A stretch of DNA of 64,000 bases from Pullilachnospira sp963929535 (GCA_963929535.1 CAWVIZ010000010.1:434001-498000), one strand, 5' to 3'. Shown: positions 18,501 to 27,089, counted from the first letter of the stretch. Made by a program: numbers and translations. The notes: generated by a model not told the origin, from the sequence alone.

Positions 18501-18738
18501 CCAGATTCAGGAAAGCAGGGCCTCTGTCAGCCTGGATATGATGTTCATCGACGAGGGCTTCGGCTCCCTGGATGACAACGCCCGGGCGAAGGCTGTGCGG
18601 GTGCTGAAGGAGATGGCGGGGCAGACCCGGCTCATCGGCATCATTTCCCATGTGACGGAACTGAAACAGGAGATCGAGGACCAGCTGATCGTCAGCAAGG
18701 ATGAAAACGGAAGCAGTGTACGGTGGCAGATCAGCTGA
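15538..18738 (+). CDS. sbcC: Exonuclease SbcCD subunit C (Rad50-like ATPase)
   Basis: A 1066-residue SMC-like protein. It has an N-terminal ATPase half with Walker A GDTGAGKTT (near residues 35-43), long charged coiled coils, a zinc hook CPVC near residue 537, a return coiled coil and a C-terminal half with TLSGGESFMAALSLALG (signature) and DMMFIDEGFGSLDD (Walker B). Length is normal for SbcC. The start at 15538 overlaps the sbcD stop and gives the typical N-terminus RPWKLTMQAFGSYG. It acts with SbcD in DNA end processing. The DUF1848 gene follows after 16 bases and may be co-transcribed. Confidence 0.96.
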   Translation: MRPWKLTMQAFGSYGNRTVIDFGRAGQNLFLITGDTGAGKTTIFDAIVFALYGEASSGANKKDGMELQSQYVAPSVQPFVELTFTEGTGDQQKEYTVRRVPRHLRPLKRGQGVKEESESVSLLMPEGTEYPQKETDAKLEEIVGLTKNQFMQVAMIAQGEFMELLRARSDDKKVIFRKLFHTEMYQKIVEELASRRKEKQQEMGQIRTVCQTEISHLEIPKSWEPGEELEALKQRILTSDRFPAADMEAAMEGLERLGEYLTAQEQEASRKFEEANHSYLLARDALGSAEKLLVRFQELDQAEKELQECEAQKEEMLGASRLAARIRDACEIRALWQNREDAAKALEETERSLKERREALPQLAVRHQENLSAAKEEEARATHTLEDCARTLRRVEEAMKTFGEIRKARETMAQQEDVWKQAVQKAEQARKKNQEFLRQEVQWRQQEAALSQVEAAFERWQAMAQRQKEMARELENLRAMQRELKEQRGKAEQARKAFSTASDAYEKKNQEYESQRRIFLNLQAGFLAKEQLRPGQPCPVCGSLEHPAPCRIQEEHEGLSRESLEALHGECDRLRAAQEEAAARAQTADSLAREKQSSGRTALENLKGKMADTIPDLPLLPEQVTLGYLGQILEEWKQRLVEEGTVCRENAARLKEIQKNLKGIENTKTALQTAADQAAESEATERARFTSAQDLLKKALDAREYPSEKDAENARAEAINRKTEAEKARDDARAAEQRARTEKEQTEALITRYEAELPGQRERARERNDAYQAILQERKLTGEEWKALTAKYSQKDADEFQRRTEAYHRKMAAAQSLKVSAAEATAGQTRPDSGKLKEAMDEAEKAAASCRERLESIRETARIDERVWRNLKPKLDERKLLMEEYSRLDNLCSLLGGKVTGSRMDIETYVQRYYLERILYAANRRFLEMSAGQFELRMRDVDSAGTGKNRGLDLMVYSAVTGKEREVRTLSGGESFMAALSLALGMADQIQESRASVSLDMMFIDEGFGSLDDNARAKAVRVLKEMAGQTRLIGIISHVTELKQEIEDQLIVSKDENGSSVRWQIS

Positions 18739-18754
18739 CGCGGGAGGATAGCAC

Positions 18755-19690
18755 ATGATTTTAAGTGTCAGCAGAAGAACCGATATACCCAATTATTATT
18801 CCGACTGGTTTTTCAACCGGCTCCGGGAGGGATTTCTCTATGTGAGAAATCCCATGAATCCTCAACAGATCAGCCGGATCAGCCTGTCTGCGCAGGTGGT
18901 GGACTGTATTGTCTTCTGGACGAAAAATCCGGAGCCCATGTTGGAGAGACTGGAGGAACTGAAGGAGTATCCCTTTTATTTTCAGTTTACCCTCACCGGG
19001 TATGGAACGGATATTGAACCGGGGGTTCCCCACAAAAAGGAAGAGATGATCAGGGTATTTCAGCGCCTTTCGGAAAAAATCGGAAGCCGCCGCGTCATCT
19101 GGCGGTACGATCCGATTCTGTTCAATCGGGTATATACTCCGGAGTACCACCGAAAAGCGTTTTCTCAGATCGCCTCCGCGCTGAATGGCTGTACGGAAAA
19201 GTGTGTGATCAGTTTTGTGGACACCTATGCCAAAAACAGAAAAAGCATGGAGAATTTGAAGGTCTATGATCTGGAAAAAGAGCAGCTTCTGGCGTTTGCG
19301 GGATCTCTGGCAAAGGAAGCAGACCGGAATCACATGACCATGGCCAGCTGCGCGGAAGCTATGGATCTGTCCGCCTGCGGGATCCGCCCCAACTGCTGTA
19401 TCGACAAAGGGCTGATCGAGGAGCTGGCAGGCTGTTCCATCCGCGCCGGAAAAGACAAAAATCAGAGAGCCCGGTGCGGCTGCGTGGAAAGCGTGGAGGT
19501 GGGAACTTATGACACCTGTTTGAACGGATGTGTGTACTGCTATGCCAATCAGAGCCGGGAGAGCGTCCGGAGGGCCCGGGCGCTGTATGATCCGGATTCC
19601 CCGCTATTGTGCGGCCGGGTGGGAGAGAAAGACCGCATTACGGAGAGAAAAGTGGAATCTTTGAAGGAGACACAGATGAGTTTTCTGTGA
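18755..19690 (+). CDS. DUF1848 family protein
   Basis: A 311-residue DUF1848 protein. Family marks are the N-terminal SVSRRTDIPNYYSDWFFNRL, VVDCIVFWTKNP, FTLTGYG and IWRYDPI. The C-terminal cysteine cluster CGCVESVEVGTYDTCLNGCVYCYAN contains five cysteines. The last CxxC resembles a metal or Fe-S site, and the TIM-barrel-like start recalls radical-SAM relatives without the canonical CxxxCxxC. Function is unknown. It follows sbcC closely, with GGGAGGATAGCAC before the ATG. It is convergent with the minus-strand ABC module. Confidence 0.82.
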   Translation: MILSVSRRTDIPNYYSDWFFNRLREGFLYVRNPMNPQQISRISLSAQVVDCIVFWTKNPEPMLERLEELKEYPFYFQFTLTGYGTDIEPGVPHKKEEMIRVFQRLSEKIGSRRVIWRYDPILFNRVYTPEYHRKAFSQIASALNGCTEKCVISFVDTYAKNRKSMENLKVYDLEKEQLLAFAGSLAKEADRNHMTMASCAEAMDLSACGIRPNCCIDKGLIEELAGCSIRAGKDKNQRARCGCVESVEVGTYDTCLNGCVYCYANQSRESVRRARALYDPDSPLLCGRVGEKDRITERKVESLKETQMSFL

Positions 19691-19765
19691 GGAAATTGGC
19701 TGCATCCGGTTTGGGGAATCTGAGGGTGTATATAGGTGAGATCCTTAAAACCTTTGTCTTCCGGC

Positions 19766-20482
19766 CTATTTGGATTTTTGCTTGTTCAAAAGTATTGTAC
19801 ATATAATTACTGCCGAACAGAATACAAGAATTAAGTACCATAGATTTTCAAGGCAAAACCCATTATCTGACATCAATCGGTATCCCCAGGAAGCGGGAAA
19901 AATGCGCCCTATGACTTCAAGAAAACCGGGCAGCAAGCCGATAGGGAACATAATCCCCGAAAGCATAATCGAGGGCAAAAACACAAGCTGCGCCACCATT
20001 GTCAGCTTTGCCTGATTTTTTACAACCAATCCTAAGATACTTCCAATACTCAGCGACACAATGATGTATATGGCAAGCGCAAAAAAGAAAAGCGGAAGCT
20101 GTACTGGCAAAGCCGCCTCAAACAGTATCGGGGCAAGCAGTAATATAATGGCGCAGCTAATCATCAAATGCACAAATGCAGAAAAGAACATTGTAACAAG
20201 ACCTAAATATAAAGGTACTCCATTTGCTTTATAAACCTTTTTTACATCACTTCCATAAGTTTCAATCAATGATGGCGGCAACCCGATAAACGATCCCATT
20301 GAAACGCTCATCACAATCATAGATTGTATCAGTGTGCTTCTCATTTCAGGCATAACAGAGGTAAAAATACCACCCATAAGCAGAAAAAAAATAAGCGGAA
20401 CGATATAGCAGGTTACCAGCAAAGATTTACTGCGTATATCCAACTTCCACTGTAATGCTACGCCGTATAAAAAACCGTTCAT
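19766..20482 (-). CDS. ABC-2 type transporter permease
   Basis: A 238-residue membrane protein with six hydrophobic segments and the ABC-2 layout: a cytoplasmic start (MNGFLYGVALQWKLDIRSKS), a first helix, a long middle and the PSIMLSGIMFPIGLLPGFLEVIGRIFPASWGY segment. It directly follows the ATPase gene (one base apart) and forms an exporter with it. Base composition is more AT-rich than the flanking sbcC and nitrilase regions, suggesting the three-gene module was acquired. Substrate is unknown. Confidence 0.85.
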   Translation of the reverse strand: MNGFLYGVALQWKLDIRSKSLLVTCYIVPLIFFLLMGGIFTSVMPEMRSTLIQSMIVMSVSMGSFIGLPPSLIETYGSDVKKVYKANGVPLYLGLVTMFFSAFVHLMISCAIILLLAPILFEAALPVQLPLFFFALAIYIIVSLSIGSILGLVVKNQAKLTMVAQLVFLPSIMLSGIMFPIGLLPGFLEVIGRIFPASWGYRLMSDNGFCLENLWYLILVFCSAVIICTILLNKQKSK

Positions 20483-21295
20483 TTAAGCTTTCCTCCTTGC
20501 CATTTCAATAAAATGCTGTTCCAGCGTGCCACGATCAACTTTAATATCTGATACATGGATTTTTTTCTGTTTCAATTCGCCCAGTAAAGAAATCAAAGTA
20601 TCTTCGATATTGTCCGTTTCGAAAGTGTTGTCTCCTTGCTGCGTCTTGATATGGATAAAATATTTTCTCCCAACCCTGTCAGTCAGTTCTGAAGCTGTAC
20701 CGCAAAAGGCAATATTTCCGTTATTTAAAATAGCAATGCGGTCACATAAGGTTTCTACTTCCGCCATATCGTGACTTGCCAGTACGATTGTTTTTCCATG
20801 TGATTTGAGCTTTCGGATTTGATCGTGGAGCGATAGTCTGCCTTCGACATCGAGTCCCGCAGTCGGCTCGTCGAGAAAAATAATATCGGGGTTGCCCGTA
20901 AGCGCAAGGGCAAGATGTAACCGCCTTTTCTGACCTGTAGATAATTGCAAATACTGCTTCTTTTCCATTTCTTTGATACCAAGACCGTTAAGCATGGTAT
21001 CATCAATTTTTGATTTATTCCATTTTGCAAACAGCTTTACAGCTTCCATTGGTTTGATATGGGCGGGTAAAGATGACGATTGTAGCTGAATACCCATTGT
21101 TCCGTTTACAGTAATCGTACCACTGTCATATTTTCGCAGACCTTCGATACATTCAAGCGTTGTCGATTTTCCTGCTCCGTTTACGCCGAGCAGAGCGAAA
21201 ATTTCTCCTTTTTCAATTTGAAAATCCAGTCCCTTAAGAACCATATGACTGCCATAACTTTTCTTTAATTCATGAACTTGTATTGCGTCTTTCAC
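20483..21295 (-). CDS. ABC transporter ATP-binding protein
   Basis: A 270-residue ABC ATPase. Walker A is LLGVNGAGKSTTLE (residues 36-49 region), the signature is LSTGQKRRLHLALAL, Walker B is IIFLDEPTAGLD, and the switch His is in VLASHDMAEVE. It is of the CcmA/drug-exporter subtype that pairs with ABC-2 permeases. The ATG overlaps the merR stop (ATGA), so MerR, ATPase and permease are translated as a unit. The C-terminal 60 residues form the extra domain common in this subtype. Confidence 0.92.
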   Translation of the reverse strand: MKDAIQVHELKKSYGSHMVLKGLDFQIEKGEIFALLGVNGAGKSTTLECIEGLRKYDSGTITVNGTMGIQLQSSSLPAHIKPMEAVKLFAKWNKSKIDDTMLNGLGIKEMEKKQYLQLSTGQKRRLHLALALTGNPDIIFLDEPTAGLDVEGRLSLHDQIRKLKSHGKTIVLASHDMAEVETLCDRIAILNNGNIAFCGTASELTDRVGRKYFIHIKTQQGDNTFETDNIEDTLISLLGELKQKKIHVSDIKVDRGTLEQHFIEMARRKA

Positions 21296-22092
21296 GGCTT
21301 CACCTCCTCAAAGGGATTTGTTCCAATTCTTGAAAAATAGACTTGCAAAGCTGGTTCTAAATAAGCGTTAACGATTTTCTGCCTTTCCTCCCAAGCGTTT
21401 GTGGCAGTATCAATGTTACCGACTTCCACTAATTTCGGAAGCATACTCATATCGCCATTTGTAAACTCCATAATCAGGCTCCAATATTCTTTAACAACCT
21501 GTTGGCATTTTTCGCTTTCAGGCGGTACATTTTCTTTTTGAAGCTGTACGATTTCATCACTTAGGCGGTTAAATCTGTCCATAAAATCTAAGCCGCTTTC
21601 TTTATCAAATTTACTGCGTATATGATCGAGCGTATCATCATCGAAACGCTTAATAAGATAATAAGAGTCGTTTTTCATTTGTAGATTGACAATAATATCT
21701 GCATACTTCTTAAAGTTGACTGTCCGCATTTGTAAAACTTCTGTTTTTAACTGTTCTATTGCTGAAAATGAAGCCTGAAGCTGTTCTATTTTTTGACGTA
21801 TATCATCTGCCTGTTTTGTGAGAGCATTTGAAACATCAATCGGCGTTTCCAAAGAGATTAACCGCTCTTTTATATCGCCCAAAGAAAAGCCCAGTGATTT
21901 CAAAGATATAATCTGATGAAGTGTAATCAAATCTTTATCGGTATAAAGCCTGCGCCCGCCTTCGCTTTCTGCCGATGGAGAAAGAAGTCCTTCTTTATCG
22001 TAGTATTGCAGAGTACGGACGGTAACTCCCATTTTCTTTGCCACTTCTCCAACTGTCATAAACCCTTGCGGAATTGTTCTGTATTTAGCCAT
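21292..22092 (-). CDS. MerR-family transcriptional regulator
   Basis: A 266-residue regulator. The winged-helix MerR domain is at residues 10-80 (MTVGEVAKKMGVTVRTLQYYDKEGLLSPSAESEGGRRLYTDKDL), followed by a coiled-coil dimer helix around residues 88-130 and a C-terminal domain of about 135 residues resembling TipAS-like ligand domains. It probably senses a drug or peptide and controls its own operon, which encodes an ABC exporter. Its promoter has the MerR-type long spacer. It starts the minus-strand module. Confidence 0.88.
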   Translation of the reverse strand: MAKYRTIPQGFMTVGEVAKKMGVTVRTLQYYDKEGLLSPSAESEGGRRLYTDKDLITLHQIISLKSLGFSLGDIKERLISLETPIDVSNALTKQADDIRQKIEQLQASFSAIEQLKTEVLQMRTVNFKKYADIIVNLQMKNDSYYLIKRFDDDTLDHIRSKFDKESGLDFMDRFNRLSDEIVQLQKENVPPESEKCQQVVKEYWSLIMEFTNGDMSMLPKLVEVGNIDTATNAWEERQKIVNAYLEPALQVYFSRIGTNPFEEVKP

Positions 22093-22114
22093 AATTATTT
22101 ACCTCCTGCCACCT

Positions 22115-22145
22115 ATTATAAATCATTACGCAGCGTCACAAGCAA
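22115..22145 (-). promoter_or_regulatory. MerR-type promoter with 19-bp spacer
   Basis: Read on the minus strand, TTGCTT (22145-22140) and TATAAT (22120-22115) are separated by 19 bases. This over-long spacer is characteristic of promoters activated by MerR-family regulators that untwist the DNA. The spacer contains the small dyad ACGC-T-GCGT. The -10 box lies about 20 bases upstream of the merR ribosome binding site. Autoregulation is inferred. Confidence 0.65.
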
Positions 22146-22239
22146 GATCTTTTTTGAAATCTCTGAAGGAACGATTGTTCTGTATAAGATAATATGTTAT
22201 TCTGAAATAGTCAGGAAATTATGAAGAGAGGGATGTTGC

Positions 22240-22590
22240 ATGAATTCCGAAAAAGTTTACGCCATGGCGTTTTCAAAAATCTATCCACTGCTGGTTAACA
22301 AGGCGATAAAAAAGGGAAGAACGGAGCAGGAGGTCCGGCAGGTGATCTGCTGGCTCACCGGTTATGATGAGAAGGCAGTGGAGGAAGCGACCATATCGGA
22401 AGTGTCCTACGGGGATTTCTTCCGGAACGCGCCCGATCCCAATCCCAACAGAAAAAAGATCACCGGCGTTGTCTGCGGCATCCGGGTGGAGGAGATCCAG
22501 GAGCCGCTGATGCAGGAAATCCGTTATCTGGACAAGCTGGTGGATGAACTGGCCAAGGGAAAAGCCATGGAGAAGATCTTACGGCAGTGA
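22240..22590 (+). CDS. DUF2200 family protein
   Basis: A 116-residue protein matching DUF2200 in length and pattern: VYAMAFSKIYPLLVNKAIKKGRTEQEV, ICWLTGY, then PDPNPNRKKITGVVCGIRVEEI and a helical end LMQEIRYLDKLVDELAKGK. Function is unknown; it looks like a small cytoplasmic alpha/beta protein. The ATG follows AGAGAGGGATG. The next gene starts 16 bases later, so they may share a transcript. Confidence 0.85.
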   Translation: MNSEKVYAMAFSKIYPLLVNKAIKKGRTEQEVRQVICWLTGYDEKAVEEATISEVSYGDFFRNAPDPNPNRKKITGVVCGIRVEEIQEPLMQEIRYLDKLVDELAKGKAMEKILRQ

Positions 22591-22606
22591 GAGAAAGGAT
22601 ATGGGT

Positions 22607-23488
22607 ATGAAGAATTTAAAGATCGCACTTCTTCAGATTGCCCCGGGCGGAAGCCTTGAGGAGAATCTGGAAAAAGGACTGGCATCCTGCAGGAAGGCCA
22701 GGGAAATGGGCGCGGACATCGCGCTGTTTCCGGAAATGTGGAGCAGCGGTTACCGCATTTACAACCGTCCGGTCAGTGAGTGGCAGGCGGAGGCTGTCAG
22801 CGCGGGCAGTGATTTTATCCGAAGCTTCGGGCAGCTGGCAGGAGAGCTTTCCATGGCCATCGGGGTGACGCTGCTGGAAAAGGTGGAAGGGGATCCCAGA
22901 AATACGCTGATTCTCTTTGACCGGCAGGGAAACCGGAAGCTGACTTACGCGAAAGTGCATACCTGCGATTTTGATGTGGAGCGGCATCTGACGCCTGGGG
23001 AGGATTTTTATGTGACGACGCTGGATACAGCCTGCGGCCCGGTGGAGGTGGGAGCCATGATCTGCTATGACAGGGAATTTCCCGAGAGCGCGCGGATTCT
23101 GATGCTGAAGGGGGCGGAGCTGATTCTGGTGCCCAATGCCTGCCCCATGGAGATCAACCGGCTGTCTCAGCTGCGGGGGCGTGCTTTTGAAAATATGACA
23201 GCCATCGCCACCTGCAATTATCCGGCGGGCGTACCGGACTGCAACGGAGGATCCACCGTCTTTGACGGCGTGGCTTATGTGCCCCAGCTGGATGGCTCCC
23301 GGGATACCTGCATCCTGCAGGCAGGGGAAGAAGAGGGAATTTATCTGGCCAGCCTCGATCTGGATCAGCTTCGCAGATACCGGAGTGAAGAAGCAATGGG
23401 AAATGCTTACCGGCATCCGAAAAAATACGGGCTGCTGGTGGATACCCGGATCCGGGAGCCGTTTGTGCGGGCGGATTACAGGGAATAA
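22607..23488 (+). CDS. Carbon-nitrogen hydrolase (nitrilase superfamily)
   Basis: A 293-residue nitrilase-fold enzyme with the complete Glu-Lys-Cys triad: FPEMWSSGY (Glu), TYAKVHTCDF (Lys) and MICYDREFPE (Cys). Such enzymes hydrolyse amides or N-carbamoyl compounds; the substrate is not evident. The ATG at 22607 has GAGAAAGG eight bases upstream; an ATG at 22601 is too close to that site. It ends about 50 bases before a large palindromic repeat. Confidence 0.88.
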   Translation: MKNLKIALLQIAPGGSLEENLEKGLASCRKAREMGADIALFPEMWSSGYRIYNRPVSEWQAEAVSAGSDFIRSFGQLAGELSMAIGVTLLEKVEGDPRNTLILFDRQGNRKLTYAKVHTCDFDVERHLTPGEDFYVTTLDTACGPVEVGAMICYDREFPESARILMLKGAELILVPNACPMEINRLSQLRGRAFENMTAIATCNYPAGVPDCNGGSTVFDGVAYVPQLDGSRDTCILQAGEEEGIYLASLDLDQLRRYRSEEAMGNAYRHPKKYGLLVDTRIREPFVRADYRE

Positions 23489-23539
23489 TCTGATCCGCAA
23501 AAGTTTACAAGAAACGTTGCATCGTAAGAAGAAAATAGG

Positions 23540-23682
23540 GTTACAGTTCAGCCTTCCACTGTCCCGCGAGGTGTCACGCTGCTTTTGCAGCGGGATCCCG
23601 AGGCCTGCGGGCGCCAGGCTGCGGGAAACGCAGCCTGTGTGCATGCTTTTGTGACAGTGAAGCCGGAAGGCTGAACTGTTAC
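23540..23682. repeat. 143-bp palindromic element with long terminal inverted repeats
   Basis: The left arm GTTACAGTTCAGCCTTCC, then ACTGTC, pairs with the right arm GACAGT...GGAAGGCTGAACTGTTAC. The stem has about 24 bp, one 6-base insert (GAAGCC) in the right arm and one mismatch. Between the arms lie several GC-rich hairpins (CGCTGC-TTTT-GCAGCG, CGGGATCCCG, CTGCGGGAAACGCAG). The 11-mer ATGCTTTTGTG (23643-23653) also occurs in the element at 43359. The right arm is repeated alone at 27096. It looks like a dispersed non-coding repeat or a miniature mobile element. Confidence 0.8.
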
Positions 23683-23707
23683 AAAATAGGAGCAGACAGA
23701 CAGTACC

Positions 23708-25141
23708 ATGGAAAAACAAGCAGAAAAACATACACAATCGGAACAGGACAGAAGAGTTTTTGAGGAGCTTTCACCGGCCGGGGCGCTGCGGGTGATGATT
23801 GTACCGGCAGTGATCAGTCAGCTGATTGTCCTTATCTACAACATGGCGGACACCTTTTACGTGGGACAGACCAACAATCCGTATATGGTGGCGGGGACTT
23901 CCCTGATCCTTCCGGTATTCAATATCACCCTCTGCCTGGCGGGGCTGGCAGGGATCGGAGGCGGGGCATTGATCTCCCGTCTCCTGGGAAAGCACCAGGA
24001 GGATGAGGCCAGGAGAGTCAGCGTTTTCTCCCTGTACCTGGCAATTCTGGTGGCGGCCCTGTTTTCCCTGGGGATGGGAATCTTCATGGAGCCCATCCTG
24101 AACCTTCTGGGGGCAGGGGAAAATACATACCAATATGCCAGTCAGTATGCCCTGTGTGTCATCGTGGCAGGCGGAATCCCCACGGTGCTCTCCAACGTGC
24201 TGTCCAACCTGATCCGCAGTGTGGGACACTCCAGAGAGGCGGGCTTTGGCATCGTGCTGGGCGGCGTTCTGAATATTATACTGGATCCGGTTTTCATGTT
24301 TGTGCTGCTGCCGGATGGTATGGAGGTAATGGGCGCCGGCATTGCCACCTGTCTGTCCAACTGCGTGGCCTGTCTGTTTTTCTTCGGTGTGCTGGCAAAG
24401 ATGGGCAGGGGCTCCGTGATCACCTTTCACCCCCGCTGGGGCCGGCCTCAAAAAGAGAGCATTACGGCGGTGTTTGCGGTGGGTGTTCCCTCGGCGGTGG
24501 CTACCCTGCTGTTTGATCTGGATTATGTGGTGATTGACCGGCTGATGGTATCCTACCATGACCTGGCTCTGGCGGCGGTGGGCATTGTGCTGAAAGTGGA
24601 GCGGTTCCCGCTGAATGTGGGAATCGGCATCTGTCAGGGAATGATGCCGCTGGTGGCCTACAGCTACGCGGCGGGAAACAGAAAGCGGATGAAAGAACTG
24701 ATCCGCATATCCCGCCGGACCGGCCTGGTGATTGCTCTGGTCAGCATCCTTTTGTACGAGATCTTTGCGGCGCAGTTCATCCGGCTGTTTATCTCCGATG
24801 CACAGACCGTGGAGCTGGCGGAGAATTTCCTCAGGATCCGGGTGCTGGCCACGCCGCTGATGTTTCTGAGCTTTTTCACGGTTTATCTGTTCCAGGCATT
24901 CGGAAAAGGAAGAGTTTCCCTGTTTCTGGGGGTTACCCGGTGGCTGGTATTCAATATCCCCATGCTGTTTCTGCTGAACGCGGTTTTCGGCATGTACGGA
25001 ATTGTCTGGTCACAGGTGACGGCGGATGTTCTGACGGTGACCATGTCCTTTCTGGTATACCGGAAGCTGGGGCCGGGAAATCCGGAATTTCCCATGGGAA
25101 ATGATGGGAGTGAAGGAAATTTGTGCGAAAAAAGACTATAA
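23708..25141 (+). CDS. MATE-family multidrug efflux protein
   Basis: A 477-residue protein with twelve predicted membrane helices and MATE features: VMIVPAVISQLIVLIYNMADTFYVGQTNNP at the start, RSVGHSREAGFGIVLGGVLNIILDPVFMF in the middle and YSYAAGNRKRMKELIRISRR in the second half. It is probably a cation-coupled exporter. The start lies 26 bases after the palindromic element. crcB follows after 25 bases with its own GGAGG site. Its sequence differs clearly from the other two MATE proteins here. Confidence 0.92.
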   Translation: MEKQAEKHTQSEQDRRVFEELSPAGALRVMIVPAVISQLIVLIYNMADTFYVGQTNNPYMVAGTSLILPVFNITLCLAGLAGIGGGALISRLLGKHQEDEARRVSVFSLYLAILVAALFSLGMGIFMEPILNLLGAGENTYQYASQYALCVIVAGGIPTVLSNVLSNLIRSVGHSREAGFGIVLGGVLNIILDPVFMFVLLPDGMEVMGAGIATCLSNCVACLFFFGVLAKMGRGSVITFHPRWGRPQKESITAVFAVGVPSAVATLLFDLDYVVIDRLMVSYHDLALAAVGIVLKVERFPLNVGIGICQGMMPLVAYSYAAGNRKRMKELIRISRRTGLVIALVSILLYEIFAAQFIRLFISDAQTVELAENFLRIRVLATPLMFLSFFTVYLFQAFGKGRVSLFLGVTRWLVFNIPMLFLLNAVFGMYGIVWSQVTADVLTVTMSFLVYRKLGPGNPEFPMGNDGSEGNLCEKRL

Positions 25142-25166
25142 AGTATTATTTTGGAGGTAACCTGAA

Positions 25167-25529
25167 ATGACAGAATGTCTGATCGTGGGCGCCGGAGGCG
25201 CCGTCGGAGCGGTTCTCCGGTATCTGATCGGTCTGATCCCGCTGAATCCTGAAAATGGATTTCCCGTAAAAACTTTTCTGATTAACGTGGCAGGCTGTTT
25301 TGTCATCGGTTTGGTGGCGGCGCTGGCTGCCAGAGCTTCCCTGGGCCCCCGCATCACCCTCTTTCTGAAGGTGGGGATTTGCGGCGGATTTACCACGTTT
25401 TCTTCTTTTGCCCTGGAAACGGATCAACTGCTGGCAAAGGGAGCGACGGCAACCGCCGCCGCATACGTTTTGCTGAGTATTATCTGCGGAGTTCTGGTGG
25501 TTTTTGCCGCGCAGAAACTGGCCGCATAA
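25167..25529 (+). CDS. crcB: Fluoride channel CrcB/FluC
   Basis: A 120-residue protein with four membrane segments and CrcB signatures: GAGGAVGAVLRYLIGL near the start, TFLINVAGCFVIGL (with the conserved Asn), and GICGGFTTFSSFALET in the third helix. The channel works as a dual-topology dimer that lets fluoride leave the cell. Only one copy is present here, so a homodimer is expected unless a partner gene lies elsewhere. I see no fluoride riboswitch; the gap to the MATE gene is only 25 bases and holds just a GGAGG site. Confidence 0.95.
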   Translation: MTECLIVGAGGAVGAVLRYLIGLIPLNPENGFPVKTFLINVAGCFVIGLVAALAARASLGPRITLFLKVGICGGFTTFSSFALETDQLLAKGATATAAAYVLLSIICGVLVVFAAQKLAA

Positions 25530-25555
25530 AAGAAATAAATCCGCAGTATGCTGCT

Positions 25556-26926
25556 TTATGATAACAGAGAATTCGCGGAGCGTGTTTTCCGCTGTTTGAT
25601 CTGCCGGACAATAAGACCGATTGCCAGTCCCAGAAGCGCCGGACAGATCCAGCCGAAGCCCTGGGACGCCAGAGGCAGCCAGGCCTGTACACGGGCAATC
25701 ACCGGATCTGCATGAAGAAACGCCCGGATGCCGTCCGGAAGGGCGCTCAGAAAATCAAAGAGGGCAGCCGCGGCGGTAAAGCCCAGCGTAAAGCGCAGTA
25801 CCAGCGGGTCATTGGCGAAAAATCTGCCGCCCAGGGTCAGCAGAATCAGTGCGATGGCCACGGGATAGAGGAACATCAGCACCGGAAGCGACCAGGCAAT
25901 GATGGCGTCCAGTCCCAGATTGGCGATGACAAAAGACAGGACGCAGAATCCCACAGCCCAGATCCGGTAGGAAGGGCCGCCCGGAAATAATTTTACAAAG
26001 GTTTCCCCACAGCTGGTGATCAGCCCCACTGCGGTTTTCAGGCAGGCCACGGTGACGGTCACTGCCAGAATCAGGGCACCTGCTCCTCCGAAATAGTGCT
26101 CCGCGATCTGGGCCAGCGCCTCCCCGCCATTGGGAGCCACCGGAAAGAGCCCGCGGCTCTGGGCGCCCACCACCGTCACCAGTACATAGATCAGCGCCAT
26201 CAAAAGAGAACTGAAAATACCGGCCAGTACCGTGTTTTTGGCCACTTCCTCCGGTTTTCCCACCCCCAGGCGGCGGACTGCCTGAACCACGATAATGCCG
26301 AAGGCCAGTCCTGCCAGGGCGTCCATGGTATTATAACCTTCCAGAAGCCCGGTGAAAAATGCCCCTGACTGATAGGCGCCGGAAGGATCCACCGCCGGGA
26401 TGGCGCCTGCCGGTGAAAGCAGCGCCCGCAGAATCAGAATGGCAAGAAACACCAGAAACAGGGGATTCAGAACCTTTCCGATCCAGGTAAGGATTTCTCC
26501 CGGCCGAAGGGAGAAGAACAGCACCGCGGCGAAAAAGAGCAGGGAAAAGACAGCCAGCGCCGCGCTCTGGCCGGCGTCCGGCAGAATCCGCTGGATGCCC
26601 ACCGTATAGGAGACCGTGGCACATCTGGGGATGGCAAAAAACGGACCGATGGTAAGGTAAAGGATGCAGGTGAAGAAAAGCCCAAAGGGCCGCCCCACCC
26701 GGCTGGCCAGTTCAAAAAGTCCGTCCCTGCGGCTGATTCCCAGCGCCGCCACCCCCAGAAGCGGAAGCCCTACGCCGGTGATAAGAAAGCCCGCGGCGGC
26801 CATCCACATATTTCGTCCTGCCAGCTGTCCCATGGAAGCCGGGAAGATGAGATTTCCCGCTCCGAAGAACATGCCGAACAGCATGCTTGCCACGGTGATG
26901 ATTTCCTTAAATGTCAGTTTTTTCAT
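25556..26926 (-). CDS. brnQ: Branched-chain amino acid transporter BrnQ
   Basis: A 456-residue polytopic protein of the LIVCS family. It begins SMLFGMFFGAGNLIFPASMGQLAG, the hallmark of BrnQ, and contains GFLITGVGLPLLGVAALG and the IPRCATVSYTVG segment. It takes up Leu, Ile or Val with Na+ or H+. The gene converges on crcB. Upstream on the minus strand TATAAT-like boxes lie around 26942-26950. It may work with the ilv/leu biosynthetic genes later in the window, but no shared regulatory sequence is visible. Confidence 0.95.
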   Translation of the reverse strand: MKKLTFKEIITVASMLFGMFFGAGNLIFPASMGQLAGRNMWMAAAGFLITGVGLPLLGVAALGISRRDGLFELASRVGRPFGLFFTCILYLTIGPFFAIPRCATVSYTVGIQRILPDAGQSAALAVFSLLFFAAVLFFSLRPGEILTWIGKVLNPLFLVFLAILILRALLSPAGAIPAVDPSGAYQSGAFFTGLLEGYNTMDALAGLAFGIIVVQAVRRLGVGKPEEVAKNTVLAGIFSSLLMALIYVLVTVVGAQSRGLFPVAPNGGEALAQIAEHYFGGAGALILAVTVTVACLKTAVGLITSCGETFVKLFPGGPSYRIWAVGFCVLSFVIANLGLDAIIAWSLPVLMFLYPVAIALILLTLGGRFFANDPLVLRFTLGFTAAAALFDFLSALPDGIRAFLHADPVIARVQAWLPLASQGFGWICPALLGLAIGLIVRQIKQRKTRSANSLLS

Positions 26927-27089
26927 ATCGATATATATCCTTATTGTATAATCCTGTGTTTTGCGGGAAATATGTGTCTGGCGATCAGTGTGTCAGACAA
27001 ATCCTGATAAATTGTATTTCCCAATATCCTGTTAATTATAACAATATTTTCCGGGAAGGTAAACCCTCAGGATTATTTTGATGACGGGT

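Noticed and set aside
17305..18792. 495-codon minus-strand frame opposite sbcC
   Set aside because: It is an antisense shadow of a high-GC coding region, low-complexity in sequence, while SbcC is unmistakable on the plus strand.
25142..25166. Fluoride riboswitch before crcB
   Set aside because: Only 25 bases separate the MATE stop and crcB start; they contain a ribosome binding site and nothing resembling the riboswitch.
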